Of a stretch of DNA of 64,000 nucleotides, positions 44,717-52,801 are shown one piece after another. Numbering within the stretch: the first letter of the stretch is position 1; each line of letters opens with the position of its first letter. Under the pieces are notes generated by a model that had not been told where the DNA came from, made no database searches, and worked only from the letters and a program-made list of their open reading frames with translations. This DNA comes from Bradyrhizobium glycinis (GTDB lineage: Bacteria; Pseudomonadota; Alphaproteobacteria; Rhizobiales; Xanthobacteraceae), in contig NZ_JACCHQ010000004.1 in the NCBI RefSeq assembly GCF_016031655.1, forward strand, positions 186,001 to 250,000. Direction: 5' to 3'. The translations under genes were made by a program, and so were the position numbers.

Positions 44717-44989
44717 CTACTGCGCCGCCGCTTCCCGCTTGCGCGATGCCGTGGCGGCGGCGTGCTCGCGGTCCATCACGGCGCGGCAGCCGGGGCTGAC
44801 CTGCGCCTTGTTGCGCACCATGCAGGCGGTGATGCGCGGGATGTCGGGGATCTCTTTGGAGCACAGCCGCATCGCATCGCCCGAGCACATCTGCTGGGCT
44901 TCTTGCGTGAAGGCGAGACTGGGCGACGTCTGGAGAGCGAAGGTGGTGGCGAGTGCGAAGAGCGAAGCGAGGGTCTGATAGCGTGTCAT
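44717..44989 (-). CDS. Small secreted cysteine-rich protein, paralog 1
   Basis: A 90-residue exported protein: signal peptide (about 1-26, LASLFALATTFALQTSPSLA) and one cysteine-rich repeat. The repeat reads MCSGDAMRLCSKEIPDIPRITACMVRNKAQVSPGC, four Cys likely forming two disulfides. The same pattern occurs in the protein at 45491-45733. The 248 bases upstream hold no gene I can support. Function unknown; periplasmic. Confidence 0.8.
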   Translation of the reverse strand: MTRYQTLASLFALATTFALQTSPSLAFTQEAQQMCSGDAMRLCSKEIPDIPRITACMVRNKAQVSPGCRAVMDREHAAATASRKREAAAQ

Positions 44990-45237
44990 GAAGGATGGGT
45001 CCCCGAGGTCCTGGGCTTGAGCCGCTTGGTTTTGGGGCGCCGCACGCGGCTTGATCTGCCGCATGTCACAGCCTTCACGCCGGGAGCTTCGGTCCCACGT
45101 GTGGTCGCTCGATTTCGTGATGCTCGAATCGAAAGTGCTGCGCCGCCCGAGCGAAGTATGCGCCATTGTCACGCGCCCGCAATGGCCGGCACAAAGGAAT
45201 TCGCAATTGTTGCACGCCAGTCACGTCGCGCGTCGGA

Positions 45238-45456
45238 TCAGCCGATCGGAGACGCTTGTTCCGCATCGCTCGCGCCGAGAGCGGCGGCGTGCTCCTCGAG
45301 GGCGGTGACGCCCTTGGGCGTCAGCTCGAACAGATCGCCGTCCTTCATCACGTAGCCGTCGGCGATCAATTGCCCCATCTTGCCCTGCCGGTCGTCGGCG
45401 AAGGCAACGGACTGGCTGATGTCCCGCAGGATCGAGAGCTCTTCGTCGTGCAACAT
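45238..45456 (-). CDS. Small winged-helix-like protein of unknown function
   Basis: A 72-residue protein. The run LRDISQSVAF, GQLIADGYVMKDGDLFELTPKGVTALEEH looks like the wing and recognition half of a small winged helix (TPKG is a frequent end in MarR/PadR-like wings). GGAGAG lies 7 bases before the ATG. It follows the secreted cysteine-rich gene by 34 bases on the same strand, perhaps as an operon. DNA binding is only a guess. Confidence 0.65.
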   Translation of the reverse strand: MLHDEELSILRDISQSVAFADDRQGKMGQLIADGYVMKDGDLFELTPKGVTALEEHAAALGASDAEQASPIG

Positions 45457-45490
45457 GGCTTCACTCTCCGTTCGCGGGGTTGGGCCGTCC

Positions 45491-45733
45491 TCACATGCCG
45501 TGGCTCTGAAACACCTTGCTGCAGGACTTCGACAGCTTCGCCCGGTTGGCTTGCAGGCAGCTCTGCACCGCGCCGTCGTTGCCGAGGTCCTTGCGGCACA
45601 AGCGCTGCGCATCGCGCGAGCAGGCCTGCTGCTCCTGCGGCGTGCCCATATGGCCTTGGGCGAGCGCGGGCGCCGTCGACAGGCCGCTCAGGGCCGCCAG
45701 CGCGATCGTCGCCAGGAGAAATTTGCGGGCCAT
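45491..45733 (-). CDS. Small secreted cysteine-rich protein, paralog 2
   Basis: An 80-residue exported protein with signal peptide (about 1-25, ending APALAQ) and the same cysteine-rich unit as the protein at 44717: ACSRDAQRLCRKDLGNDGAVQSCLQANRAKLSKSC. The shared DAxRLC and four-Cys spacing indicate paralogy. Probably periplasmic and disulfide bonded; function unknown. Confidence 0.8.
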   Translation of the reverse strand: MARKFLLATIALAALSGLSTAPALAQGHMGTPQEQQACSRDAQRLCRKDLGNDGAVQSCLQANRAKLSKSCSKVFQSHGM

Positions 45734-45875
45734 CTGTGGCTCCAGTCTAAGGGGTTGAATTCAGGTCCAGCATGAACTCATCGCCTTGCCACTTGTTCCC
45801 CTTAAGGAGGCCGGCGCCCCGCTGTTCAAGGTTCCCGCTGCACTGCTATAACGCCCGCAACGTGTGAGGTGCTTG

Positions 45876-46301
45876 ATGAAACGCTATCTGGTGTTTGCGC
45901 TGGTCGGCCCATTGGTTGGCGGGTTCCTGCTGCTGCTGACGACGACCTACCAGTCCGGCTATTGGACCCAGACCAATCTCGGCGAGGTCGGCAAGCTGTT
46001 CGCGGTGTTCTTCAAGACCCTGCAATACAGCTACCTGTTCGGCTTCCTGCCCTCGCTCATGATCGGTGCGGTCGACGACATCCTGCTCCACATCCGCCGG
46101 ATCGGTCCCGGCTTGCGGATGCTTCTGGTCGGCCTGTTCGCCTTCGCCCTCGCCTCACTCACCTACAGCTCGCGCGGGCCGGATTCCGGCGCGGTGCAGT
46201 TCATCCTGTACGGGCTCGTCGGTTTCGTGCCGGCGGTGATTTCATCCTGGCTCGTGCATCGCTACGTCGAGGAGCCGCAAGCGGCGCCGGCGCCAACCTG
46301 A
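45876..46301 (+). CDS. Four-helix inner-membrane protein (DUF5413-like)
   Basis: A 141-residue polytopic membrane protein with about four helices (near 5-25, 40-65, 80-97 and 105-128). GAGGT lies upstream of the ATG at 45876, favouring this start over the one four codons earlier. It is followed 58 bases later by the DUF4112 gene on the same strand. The family assignment is tentative and function unknown. Confidence 0.75.
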   Translation: MKRYLVFALVGPLVGGFLLLLTTTYQSGYWTQTNLGEVGKLFAVFFKTLQYSYLFGFLPSLMIGAVDDILLHIRRIGPGLRMLLVGLFAFALASLTYSSRGPDSGAVQFILYGLVGFVPAVISSWLVHRYVEEPQAAPAPT

Positions 46302-46359
46302 CGCGCGGCGTTCGAGCGCGGCCGCAACCTCCGCCGCGCTGGCGCGTTCACTCAAGGCC

Positions 46360-46902
46360 ATGGCCATACCCGACGACGACATCCTCGCTCCGCGCAAATC
46401 CCGTTCCGGGAGCGGCTCGCATGCGCGCTTTTCGCGCGACGAGGCGCGCGGGCCGATCATCGACCAGGAAGGCCACGAGATCAGGCCGGAAAGCCTGGAG
46501 CAGGGATTTCGCGAGTTTCGTTTCGAGTTCGGTCAAGGCGGCCCGTTCGGCAATCCGACGCGCGAGCAGCGGATCGCGCGGCTCGAGGCGATCGCCAAGC
46601 TGCTCGATGTCGCCTTCATCCTGCCCGGCACCAACATCCGCTACGGCATCGACGGGCTGATCGGATTGATCCCCGTCGTCGGCGACGTCATCACCACCGC
46701 GATTTCGCTGTGGCTGGTGCGCGAAGCCCGCGCGCTGGGCGCGCCCTGGCACATCACGGCGCGCATGCTCGGCAATGTCGCGGTCGACGGCGTGGTCGGC
46801 CTCGTCCCGTTCGCGGGCGACGCCTTCGACGTCATGTTCCGCGCCAACATGCGCAACGTCCGCCTGCTTCAGCGCTGGCTGGAAAAGCAGCCGCGGATGT
46901 AG
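46360..46902 (+). CDS. DUF4112-family membrane protein
   Basis: A 180-residue protein with a charged N-terminal half and a DUF4112 core: LDVAFILPGTNIRYGIDGLIGLIPVVGDVITTAISLWLVREA, then NVAVDGVVGLVPFAGDAFDVMFRANMRN. The repeated G-L-I/V-P-x-x-GD motif inside two hydrophobic hairpins is diagnostic. Function unknown. Confidence 0.85.
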   Translation: MAIPDDDILAPRKSRSGSGSHARFSRDEARGPIIDQEGHEIRPESLEQGFREFRFEFGQGGPFGNPTREQRIARLEAIAKLLDVAFILPGTNIRYGIDGLIGLIPVVGDVITTAISLWLVREARALGAPWHITARMLGNVAVDGVVGLVPFAGDAFDVMFRANMRNVRLLQRWLEKQPRM

Positions 46903-47006
46903 GGCGGCTGAGAGCGCTCGCCGCGAGTCCGACCGGCCGATATGCGCCGGATCTCCCTGCGTCGTCATTGCGCGCAATGACGACCGGACAAAGCCCAAAA
47001 CACAAA

Positions 47007-47036
47007 AGGCGCGACGACCTTTCGGCCATCGCGCCT
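47007..47036. terminator. Bidirectional hairpin
   Basis: AGGCGCGA and TCGCGCCT form an 8-bp outer stem, with partial GACC/GGCC pairing inside. It lies between the convergent stops at 46902 and 47067, preceded by ACACAAAA on the plus strand. Confidence 0.55.
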
Positions 47037-47066
47037 CCTGCGCACATCGAACTTTGTTGCGAAAGC

Positions 47067-47360
47067 TTACGCCGCGTCGGCGTCGGTCTCCGCGGCCGGG
47101 GCCGGCTTGGGCCGGCGGGGCAGCGGGAAGGCATCGCTCTCGTACAGCGAGCGGATGCCGTTCTGGTCGAAGCGCGCTTCCTCGACCTGGAGATAGGCGC
47201 CGTTCAGCGAGTCCGTCGGCAACTGCTCCATCGCGAACTGCACGGCCTCGGCCGCAGTGCCGAACCGGCGATAGGTGAAGCCCGCGCGCTTCTTCTTACG
47301 GATGGCGGCGGGGAAGAGCTCGGCGGAGGTGTTGAAGTTGAACGGACGCATTGGACGCAT
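47067..47360 (-). CDS. Conserved hypothetical basic protein
   Basis: A 97-residue soluble protein: [20 protein letters not shown], a basic run [13 protein letters not shown], then [27 protein letters not shown] and an Ala/Pro tail. I know this only as a conserved hypothetical of rhizobia. The ATG at 47360 has AGG 9 bases upstream; TTG at 47366 is less likely. Function unknown. Confidence 0.72.
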   Translation of the reverse strand: MRPMRPFNFNTSAELFPAAIRKKKRAGFTYRRFGTAAEAVQFAMEQLPTDSLNGAYLQVEEARFDQNGIRSLYESDAFPLPRRPKPAPAAETDADAA

Positions 47361-47572
47361 GGTCAAAGACCTCGTGATCTTCTCTGGGGCTTTAAGCGCG
47401 TGGGGTTGGGGAGGGCAGGGGCCGCAATCGAGCGGGCCCGCCGCATGTCATTGTCGCCCTTTAATATAGGCCGATTTGACAAAAATGCGACCCCCGCGAT
47501 GCGAGATGATGAATCCGTGCATGGCAGCCCCGCAGAGGAAAAAATCCATTATATTTCAATAGCTTGTATGGC

Positions 47573-47737
47573 TTAAACTTTGCCAAGAAGCAGCAGCACG
47601 ATCAGGATCACCAGCACGACCCCGCCGATCCCGATGCCGGAATGACCAAGGCCATAGCCGTAGCCGCCGAACCGGCCGGACAGGCCGCCGACGAGATAGA
47701 TGATCACCAGGATGATCAGGATGGTCCCAAGCGCCAT
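47573..47737 (-). CDS. DUF3309 small membrane peptide
   Basis: A 54-residue DUF3309 protein with two hydrophobic helices (TILIILVIIYLVGGL and GIGIGGVVLVILIVLLLLGKV) joined by a Gly/Tyr-rich turn (GRFGGYGYGLGHSGIG). Proteins of this family are small and often multi-copy in rhizobia, possibly stress related. GGAGG precedes the ATG at 47737. Confidence 0.82.
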   Translation of the reverse strand: MALGTILIILVIIYLVGGLSGRFGGYGYGLGHSGIGIGGVVLVILIVLLLLGKV

Positions 47738-47808
47738 GGCATCCTCCCTGGGGGCCGCCGAAATGCGGTGATCGGCCGCACCGCCAGAGCAGAAAAGCAC
47801 ATTGCGCC

Positions 47809-47833
47809 GCCGGGTTCCATGGGGGAACCCGGC
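47809..47833 (-). terminator. Hairpin after msrB
   Basis: GCCGGGTTCC-N5-GGAACCCGGC is a perfect 10-bp stem 12 bases after the msrB stop in the direction of transcription. It probably ends the msrB transcript before the DUF3309 gene. Confidence 0.6.
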
Positions 47834-47844
47834 GCCGCGCCGCG

Positions 47845-48264
47845 TTATTTCGGCTCGAGCTTCAGCGCCGCGGAATTGATGCAGTAGCGCAGGCCGGTCG
47901 GCCCGGGGCCGTCGGGGAAGACGTGGCCGAGATGGCCGCTGCATTTGGAGCAGAGCACCTCGGTGCGGATCATGCCGTGGCTGGTGTCCCGCTCCTCGTC
48001 GATGTGGCTCTCGACCGCGGGCTGGGTGAAGCTCGGCCAGCCGCAGCCGGAATCGAACTTGGCGTCCGACTCGAACAGCACATTGCCGCAACCGGCACAG
48101 ACATAGGTGCCGGCACGGTGGTCGTGCTCATATTCGCCCGAGAAGGGACGCTCGGTCGCTTTCTCGCGCAGCACGGCGTATTGCATCGGCGTCAGCTCGC
48201 GCCGCCACTGCTCGTCGCTCTTGATGACCTTGTCGTCGGTCGCTTTTGTTTTGGTGTCGGGCAT
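47845..48264 (-). CDS. msrB: Peptide-methionine (R)-S-oxide reductase MsrB
   Basis: A 139-residue cytoplasmic enzyme that reduces the R-epimer of methionine sulfoxide. The zinc-binding CxxC pairs are CAGC and CSKC. The active-site region is [24 protein letters not shown] with the catalytic Cys in RYCIN. It lies 30 bases downstream of msrA on the same strand, forming a repair pair for both epimers. Confidence 0.95.
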   Translation of the reverse strand: MPDTKTKATDDKVIKSDEQWRRELTPMQYAVLREKATERPFSGEYEHDHRAGTYVCAGCGNVLFESDAKFDSGCGWPSFTQPAVESHIDEERDTSHGMIRTEVLCSKCSGHLGHVFPDGPGPTGLRYCINSAALKLEPK

Positions 48265-48294
48265 GGGTCTCCCGTTGCTTTGGTGATCTCAAGA

Positions 48295-48999
48295 TCAGTT
48301 GGTGGCCTTGCCGGCATTCACCAGCGTCGGCTTCTCAATGTAATTATCCGCGAACAGCTTTTTCAGGTTCTCGACCTTCGGGATGTCGTTATAGACGATG
48401 TAGGGCTGGTTCGGGTGCAGCGTCAGATAATCCTGGTGATAGGCCTCCGCCGGATAGAACGCTTCCAGCGCGCCGATCTTGGTCACGATCGGCTTGTTGA
48501 ACACCTTGGCGCCGTTGAGCTGGGCGATATAGGCCTCCGCGACCTTCTTCTGCTCGTCCGAGGTGGTGAATATGGCCGAGCGATATTGGGGGCCGACGTC
48601 GGGACCCTGGCGGTTGAGCTGGGTCGGGTCGTGCACCACCGAGAAGTAGATCTGGAGGATCTTGCCGTAGGAGATCTTCTTCGGGTCGTACTTGATCTCG
48701 ACCGCCTCGGCATGGCCGGTGCGGCCGCTCGAGACGCTCTGGTAGTCGGCGGTCGCCTTGGTACCGCCGGCATAGCCGGAGACCGCGTTGACCACGCCGG
48801 CGGTGTGCTGGAAGACGCCTTGCACGCCCCAGAAGCAGCCGCCGGCGAGCACGGCGGTCTGGATGCCGCTTGCGGGGGCAGCGTCCAATGCGGGAGCTGG
48901 GATCACGACCGCCTCCTCCGCGGCCCGGGACGGCATCAAGAAAGCCAGCGTCAGGGCGGTGGTTGCAGCGAGCAGGGTGGCGAGGGCGGTTCGGCGCAT
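48295..48999 (-). CDS. msrA: Exported peptide-methionine (S)-S-oxide reductase MsrA
   Basis: A 234-residue MsrA with an N-terminal signal sequence (about 1-26, TLLAATTALTLAFLMPSRAA), so it works in the periplasm. The catalytic motif AGGCFWGVQ is at about 51-59; GYAGG and HAEAVEIKYDP are also typical. The ATG at 48999 is preceded by a 14-base tandem duplication containing the ribosome-binding site (GAAAGAGGATTGCC twice). Confidence 0.94.
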   Translation of the reverse strand: MRRTALATLLAATTALTLAFLMPSRAAEEAVVIPAPALDAAPASGIQTAVLAGGCFWGVQGVFQHTAGVVNAVSGYAGGTKATADYQSVSSGRTGHAEAVEIKYDPKKISYGKILQIYFSVVHDPTQLNRQGPDVGPQYRSAIFTTSDEQKKVAEAYIAQLNGAKVFNKPIVTKIGALEAFYPAEAYHQDYLTLHPNQPYIVYNDIPKVENLKKLFADNYIEKPTLVNAGKATN

Positions 49000-49439
49000 G
49001 GCAATCCTCTTTCGGCAATCCTCTTTCGCGAGGGCTGACAGTCTAGGGCGGTCGGGACCGGGCGAACAGCCTGGCCGGCCGCGTTTTCGCATCATCCGAG
49101 ATACGGGCCGAGCCGCAGATTGTTACGCTAGGGCGGACACGAGACCGTGAGGACGCGGTTGACGCGGCGACGGGTCGGCTTGGCGGGATGCGGAGCTCCG
49201 CTACGGATGGGACACGATTGCCCTGCCACGTACTCGGTGTCGTCCCCGCCTAGTGCGCAATTGCGCACGGGGGCGGGGACCCATAACCACAGGGAGGAGT
49301 GTGGGGCAAGGCGCCCACTCCGAGTCTTCGCCAAACATCTCCCTGTGGGTATGGGTCTCGAATCTGCGCTCCGCTGCGCTGCGCTTGTCCGGGACGACGA
49401 ATGGAGGTTGACGCCGCGGCCTTGCCAAGGCAACGACGC
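49000..49439. other. 440-base gap between msrA and the helicase gene
   Basis: No gene is supported. The left end holds the duplicated msrA ribosome-binding segment (49000-49029). Most of the rest is a palindromic element (49239-49398). The open frames here are by-products of the high GC content. Confidence 0.6.
49239..49398. repeat. Nested inverted-repeat element
   Basis: The outer ends are GTCGTCCCC and GGGACGAC. An inner arm pair is ACCCATAACCACAGGGAG (49289-49306) and CTCCCTGTGGGTATGGGT, matching at 17 of 18 positions after inversion. A small TGCGCAATTGCGCA palindrome sits in the left arm. It looks like a longer member of the Bradyrhizobium intergenic palindromes. Confidence 0.7.
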
Positions 49440-50555
49440 TCACACCACCACACTCAGCCTTTTCGCCGCCCGCGTGATGCCCGTGTACAGCCATCGCGCC
49501 CGCGAATCCTGAAACGCAAAACTCTCGTCGAACAGCACGACGTCGTCCCATTGCGAGCCCTGCGATTTGTGCACGGTCAGGACATAACCGTAGTCGAACT
49601 CGTCATAGGGTTTGCGCTGCTCCCAGGCGATCTGCTCGACGCCGCCCTCGAAGCAATCGGCGCGCACGGAGACTTTCGTGACCTTGTGACCAAAATCCTC
49701 GTCCGGCGACAGCCGCATGGAGAGGATGCGCGATTTCGATCGCGCGGTGTTGCGCGACTTGACGCGCCACAGGCCGCCGTTGAACAGGCCCTTCTTGCGG
49801 TTGTTGCGCAGGCATACCAGCTTGTCGCCGGCGACCGGAAACTGATCCTCGATGTTCTGGCGCTGGCGCACCCGCATGTTGTAGGCGCGGCGGGTGTTGT
49901 TGCGGCCGACCAGGATCTGGTCGGCGCCCATGACACGATCGGGGTCGAGCTCCTTGCGCGAGACGACCTCGCTCTCGCCGTAGCGGCCGATGTCGAGCTC
50001 GCGGCCCTCGCGCACGTCCATTGACATCCGCACGATCGGATCGTCCTGGGCCTGGCGATGCACCTCGGTCAGCATCGCGTCCGGTGTGGTGTTGGTGAAG
50101 AAGCCGCCGCCCTGGATCGGCGGCAGCTGCGCAGGATCGCCCAGCACCAGGAGCGGACAGTCGAACGACATCAGGTCGCGGCCCAGCTCGGCATCGACCA
50201 TCGAGCATTCGTCGATCACGATCAGCTTCGCCTTCGAGGCCGGCGCATCGTCCCACAATTCGAAGCTCGGCTGCTCCTCGCCGGATTCGCGGGCGCGGTA
50301 GATCAGCGAATGGATGGTGGAGGCGCCGTCGCAGCCGTTGTTGCGCATGACGAGGGCCGCCTTGCCGGTGAAGGCGGCGAACTTCACCTCGCCGTCGACG
50401 CCCTCGGCGATGTGCCGCGCCAGCGTGGTCTTGCCGGTGCCGGCAAAGCCGAACAGGCGGAACACCGGCGGCGTGCCGCCCCGTCCCGGCTTGGCCTTGA
50501 GCCAGTCGCCGACCGCCTTGAGCGCAGCATCCTGATGCGGTGTGAAGGTGGCCAT
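49440..50555 (-). CDS. RecD-like ATP-dependent DNA helicase
   Basis: A 371-residue superfamily-1 helicase. Walker A GFAGTGKTT (36-44), Walker B VIDECSMVD, motif GDPAQLPPI, and the C-terminal UvrD/RecD motifs VHKSQGSQWDDVVL and YTGITRAAKRL are present. It is far shorter than RecD or RecD2 and lacks their N-terminal domains. It is therefore a compact RecD/Pif1-like enzyme as found in phages and many alphaproteobacteria. The ATG at 50555 begins MATFTPHQDAAL. The 224 bases upstream hold only part of a palindromic repeat. Confidence 0.9.
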   Translation of the reverse strand: MATFTPHQDAALKAVGDWLKAKPGRGGTPPVFRLFGFAGTGKTTLARHIAEGVDGEVKFAAFTGKAALVMRNNGCDGASTIHSLIYRARESGEEQPSFELWDDAPASKAKLIVIDECSMVDAELGRDLMSFDCPLLVLGDPAQLPPIQGGGFFTNTTPDAMLTEVHRQAQDDPIVRMSMDVREGRELDIGRYGESEVVSRKELDPDRVMGADQILVGRNNTRRAYNMRVRQRQNIEDQFPVAGDKLVCLRNNRKKGLFNGGLWRVKSRNTARSKSRILSMRLSPDEDFGHKVTKVSVRADCFEGGVEQIAWEQRKPYDEFDYGYVLTVHKSQGSQWDDVVLFDESFAFQDSRARWLYTGITRAAKRLSVVV

Positions 50556-50779
50556 GTCTGTCTTGAGGGAGGGGCGACGATTCGCCTCCCCCAAAACTAA
50601 CCATTCGACCCAAGGGTTCAAGCGCAAGGCGATCGCATTCGAGTCCGTTTTCTGCGGTCATCCTTCGAGACGCCCGCCGTTGGCGGGCCCTAAAGCGCTC
50701 GGGGGTCAGTAATCCGCTCGTTGAGCCAGAGCGGACTAGTCTTGCGCAACCTGAGTTCTTCGGGTTCTACCCACAGCCG

Positions 50780-51379
50780 TCATTGCGGCGGTGCTCCAAA
50801 ATGCGCGTCGAACCTGTCTGAGCGGCTTCCAAGTATCCGGTCCGGACAGTTACAGTTTGGACTTGCCCCCGATGACGCAGGCCCCGCCCAAGGCGTAAGC
50901 CGCGGCAACCAGCGTGGGACATTGGCCTTAAAGAACGCGAACTCGTCGCCAAATGAACTGTCAAGCGTGGGTTCTTCGATAACGACAACCCAAACATGGA
51001 AGAACAGCCAGAGGATCGCCGCGTAAACGAACATTCGTTCGTCGCCGAGAATGAGTGCTTCGCCGATGATAATTGCGACGAGGGCGACATAAATGGGATT
51101 GCGGACTCGGCTATAGAAACCGCAAACCACAAGCTTCGTCGGCGGTGCAACCGGCGCAGGTGTGCCAAAACCCTTCCACACGAAACGTGCGAAGGATTCG
51201 ACGAGCGGAATGAGACCGAGGAAGACGAGCGCTGCACCCACAACGCGCAAGGCATCAAGTCCGAGGAAGGCGGATTTCAAATGCCAACCCGTGATCGACC
51301 AAGGGATGTAAACTGCAAGCGTCCCCGGTGCAATCACGAAGAAGAGCAAGGACCCGAGAGCTGCCCAGCACCGTCGCAT
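50780..51379 (-). CDS. Isoprenylcysteine methyltransferase-like membrane protein
   Basis: A 199-residue integral membrane protein with about four or five helices and the ICMT/PEMT C-terminal signature (LVVCGFYSRVRNPIYVALVAIIIGEAL, and later EEPTLDSSFGDEFAFFKANVPRWLP). Bacterial members are SAM-dependent methyltransferases of unknown substrate. GAGGAG lies 7 bases before the ATG at 51379. The gene follows the CPxC membrane protein by 11 bases and closes the ECF sigma operon. Confidence 0.88.
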   Translation of the reverse strand: MRRCWAALGSLLFFVIAPGTLAVYIPWSITGWHLKSAFLGLDALRVVGAALVFLGLIPLVESFARFVWKGFGTPAPVAPPTKLVVCGFYSRVRNPIYVALVAIIIGEALILGDERMFVYAAILWLFFHVWVVVIEEPTLDSSFGDEFAFFKANVPRWLPRLTPWAGPASSGASPNCNCPDRILGSRSDRFDAHFGAPPQ

Positions 51380-51390
51380 GGGATTTCTCC

Positions 51391-51684
51391 TCACGAATCT
51401 GCGCGCGACACGGCGCGCCGACCATTGCCGGCGCTATTTATTGAAAGAGCATCTGTTGAATCGCGATGGCCTTGCCGAAGCGTCTCGACCAGGCCTACGG
51501 TCCAACACATCGGGCATCCGCGTAACGCGACGAGCGCAGCAACGCCCGCGCTCAGGGATAGCCAGGGATGCGGGGTCTGGTGGACGATGGCCCAGGCGAG
51601 TAGCCCCGCCGCAGCTGCGCCGCGCATCAGATGCGCGCTCAGGAAAGCGCTCCCGAACATGCCGACTCCACGTAAGTAATTCAT
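51391..51684 (-). CDS. Small two-helix membrane protein with CPMC motif
   Basis: A 97-residue protein with two hydrophobic helices (about 22-35 and 42-56) ending in GCPMCWTVGL, where Cys57 and Cys60 form a CPxC pair. The start ATGA overlaps the sigma-factor stop, so the two are translationally coupled. A redox-sensing or anti-sigma role is possible by position only. A similar CPxC pair occurs in the first protein of the operon. Confidence 0.75.
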   Translation of the reverse strand: MNYLRGVGMFGSAFLSAHLMRGAAAAGLLAWAIVHQTPHPWLSLSAGVAALVALRGCPMCWTVGLVETLRQGHRDSTDALSINSAGNGRRAVSRADS

Positions 51685-52235
51685 GTGCGCTCTCGTCCGC
51701 CGTCCGTTGTGCCGAGCAGGTATTCGCGCACCAAGGCGCGGGCGCGGCGCAGGCGGCTCTTTGCCGCTTCGCGCGTCACGCCGAGCCGCCGCGCGATTTC
51801 CCCAATCGTCAGATCTTCGAGGTCTCGCAGCAGCAGCACTTCCCGATGCGACGGCGAAAGCGACTCGATTGCATTGACCAGGTCCATGCGTAACTCGTCC
51901 GGCGGGACCTTTGCGAGCTCGCGTGCCTCTTCCAGGCTGACGAGCTCCTCGACCCCGCGCATCAGCATCAGCGCCGGCAGCATGCAAAGGCGCGCGATGA
52001 CAGTTATGAGCCAGCCTGCGAGAGCTGCTGGACTGCGGATCGTGCCAACGCGCCGGTATATGACGATGAGTGCCTCTTGCACGACATCTTCGATGACCGA
52101 GGTGCGGTGGCAAAGACGCCGGGCGTAGCGTCGAATGTTCGGCTGCAGCGCCACAAGGAGCTGCGTGAGCGCGTGCCGATCGCCCGACTGTGCCGCGAGC
52201 AAGAGATCGTCCGAAACGCGCGCCAAGGCGGTCAC
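51681..52235 (-). CDS. ECF-type RNA polymerase sigma factor
   Basis: A 184-residue sigma-70-family (ECF) factor. Region 2 includes RRYARRLCHRTSVIEDVVQEALIVIYRR; region 4 is LSPSHREVLLLRDLEDLTIGEIARRLGVTREAAKSRLRRARALVREYL. GTG at 52235 was chosen because it overlaps the stop of the DUF2892 gene as GTGA. The operon is DUF2892, sigma, CPMC membrane protein, ICMT-like methyltransferase. No classical anti-sigma (zinc-binding ZAS) gene is seen. Confidence 0.9.
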   Translation of the reverse strand: MTALARVSDDLLLAAQSGDRHALTQLLVALQPNIRRYARRLCHRTSVIEDVVQEALIVIYRRVGTIRSPAALAGWLITVIARLCMLPALMLMRGVEELVSLEEARELAKVPPDELRMDLVNAIESLSPSHREVLLLRDLEDLTIGEIARRLGVTREAAKSRLRRARALVREYLLGTTDGGRERT

Positions 52236-52438
52236 TCCTTCAGTGGCTCGCGCCCGGCGACGGCGCAGGCAGGACAATAGCCGAACGCGCCAGTGACCAG
52301 CGTTACCACACCAGCACCGCTGACCAGCAGCCCCAGCGGCGAGGCGTGCAGCGCAACCACGCCGCAGATCAGCATCAGGCCCCCGCCGATCAACCTGGCC
52401 GCGCGCTCCCATCCGCCAACGTTCTTTCTGTACCACAT
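52232..52438 (-). CDS. DUF2892 (YgaP-like) membrane protein with CPAC motif
   Basis: A 68-residue protein with two membrane helices (about 15-30 and 34-50) and the DUF2892 pattern NVGGWERAARLIGGGLML ... FGYCPACAV. Cys55 and Cys58 form CPxC at the membrane edge. It is the first gene of the sigma-factor operon and is coupled to it by a 4-base overlap. Confidence 0.85.
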   Translation of the reverse strand: MWYRKNVGGWERAARLIGGGLMLICGVVALHASPLGLLVSGAGVVTLVTGAFGYCPACAVAGREPLKE

Positions 52439-52801
52439 GGCTCTGTGCTCCGGTTAGCGACGCTCCGCTGTGGCGCGTTCATCCAGACAAGAGGGCGCAA
52501 TCCCGGCGCCGGGGTCGCGGCCCAGAAAATAATTGACGGGGGTGGCAGGTTCAGGCCGCTGCGTGGGCGCGGTGCGGGTCTGGGCCGCTGAGGAACGCCG
52601 GCATCGAGCCGCCGGAGTGTGGACATTCGATGCGGCAAGCGCCCGCCCGCGTCAAAGCTATTGCTGCACTGCATTAGTCGCCAATTGGCCCGAATGCGAA
52701 GTCCATGTCTGCTTCGGCGCCGCTGCTCGGGGCATGACAGACATCAAACCCGCAGCGCTCGATCTTACACGCCCTAGCTCAGGCCCGCGCCAAGAGCCAC
52801 C
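52439..52801. other. 363-base gap between napC and the ECF operon
   Basis: Downstream of napC and upstream of the DUF2892 gene, both on the minus strand. I find no supported gene and no FixK box. It must contain the promoter of the ECF operon and the end of the nap transcript; neither could be placed reliably. Confidence 0.55.

Noticed and set aside
44989..45238. Possible small gene between the cysteine-rich gene and the winged-helix-like gene
   Set aside because: Frames on both strands lack ribosome-binding sites and any recognisable pattern.
47738..47844. GGAAC near the DUF3309 gene as an EcfG promoter
   Set aside because: The GGAAC is part of the msrB hairpin and no CGTT/AGTT follows at 16-17 bases.
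49128..49551. Several overlapping open frames between msrA and the helicase gene
   Set aside because: They coincide with a nested inverted repeat; translations are basic and low complexity.
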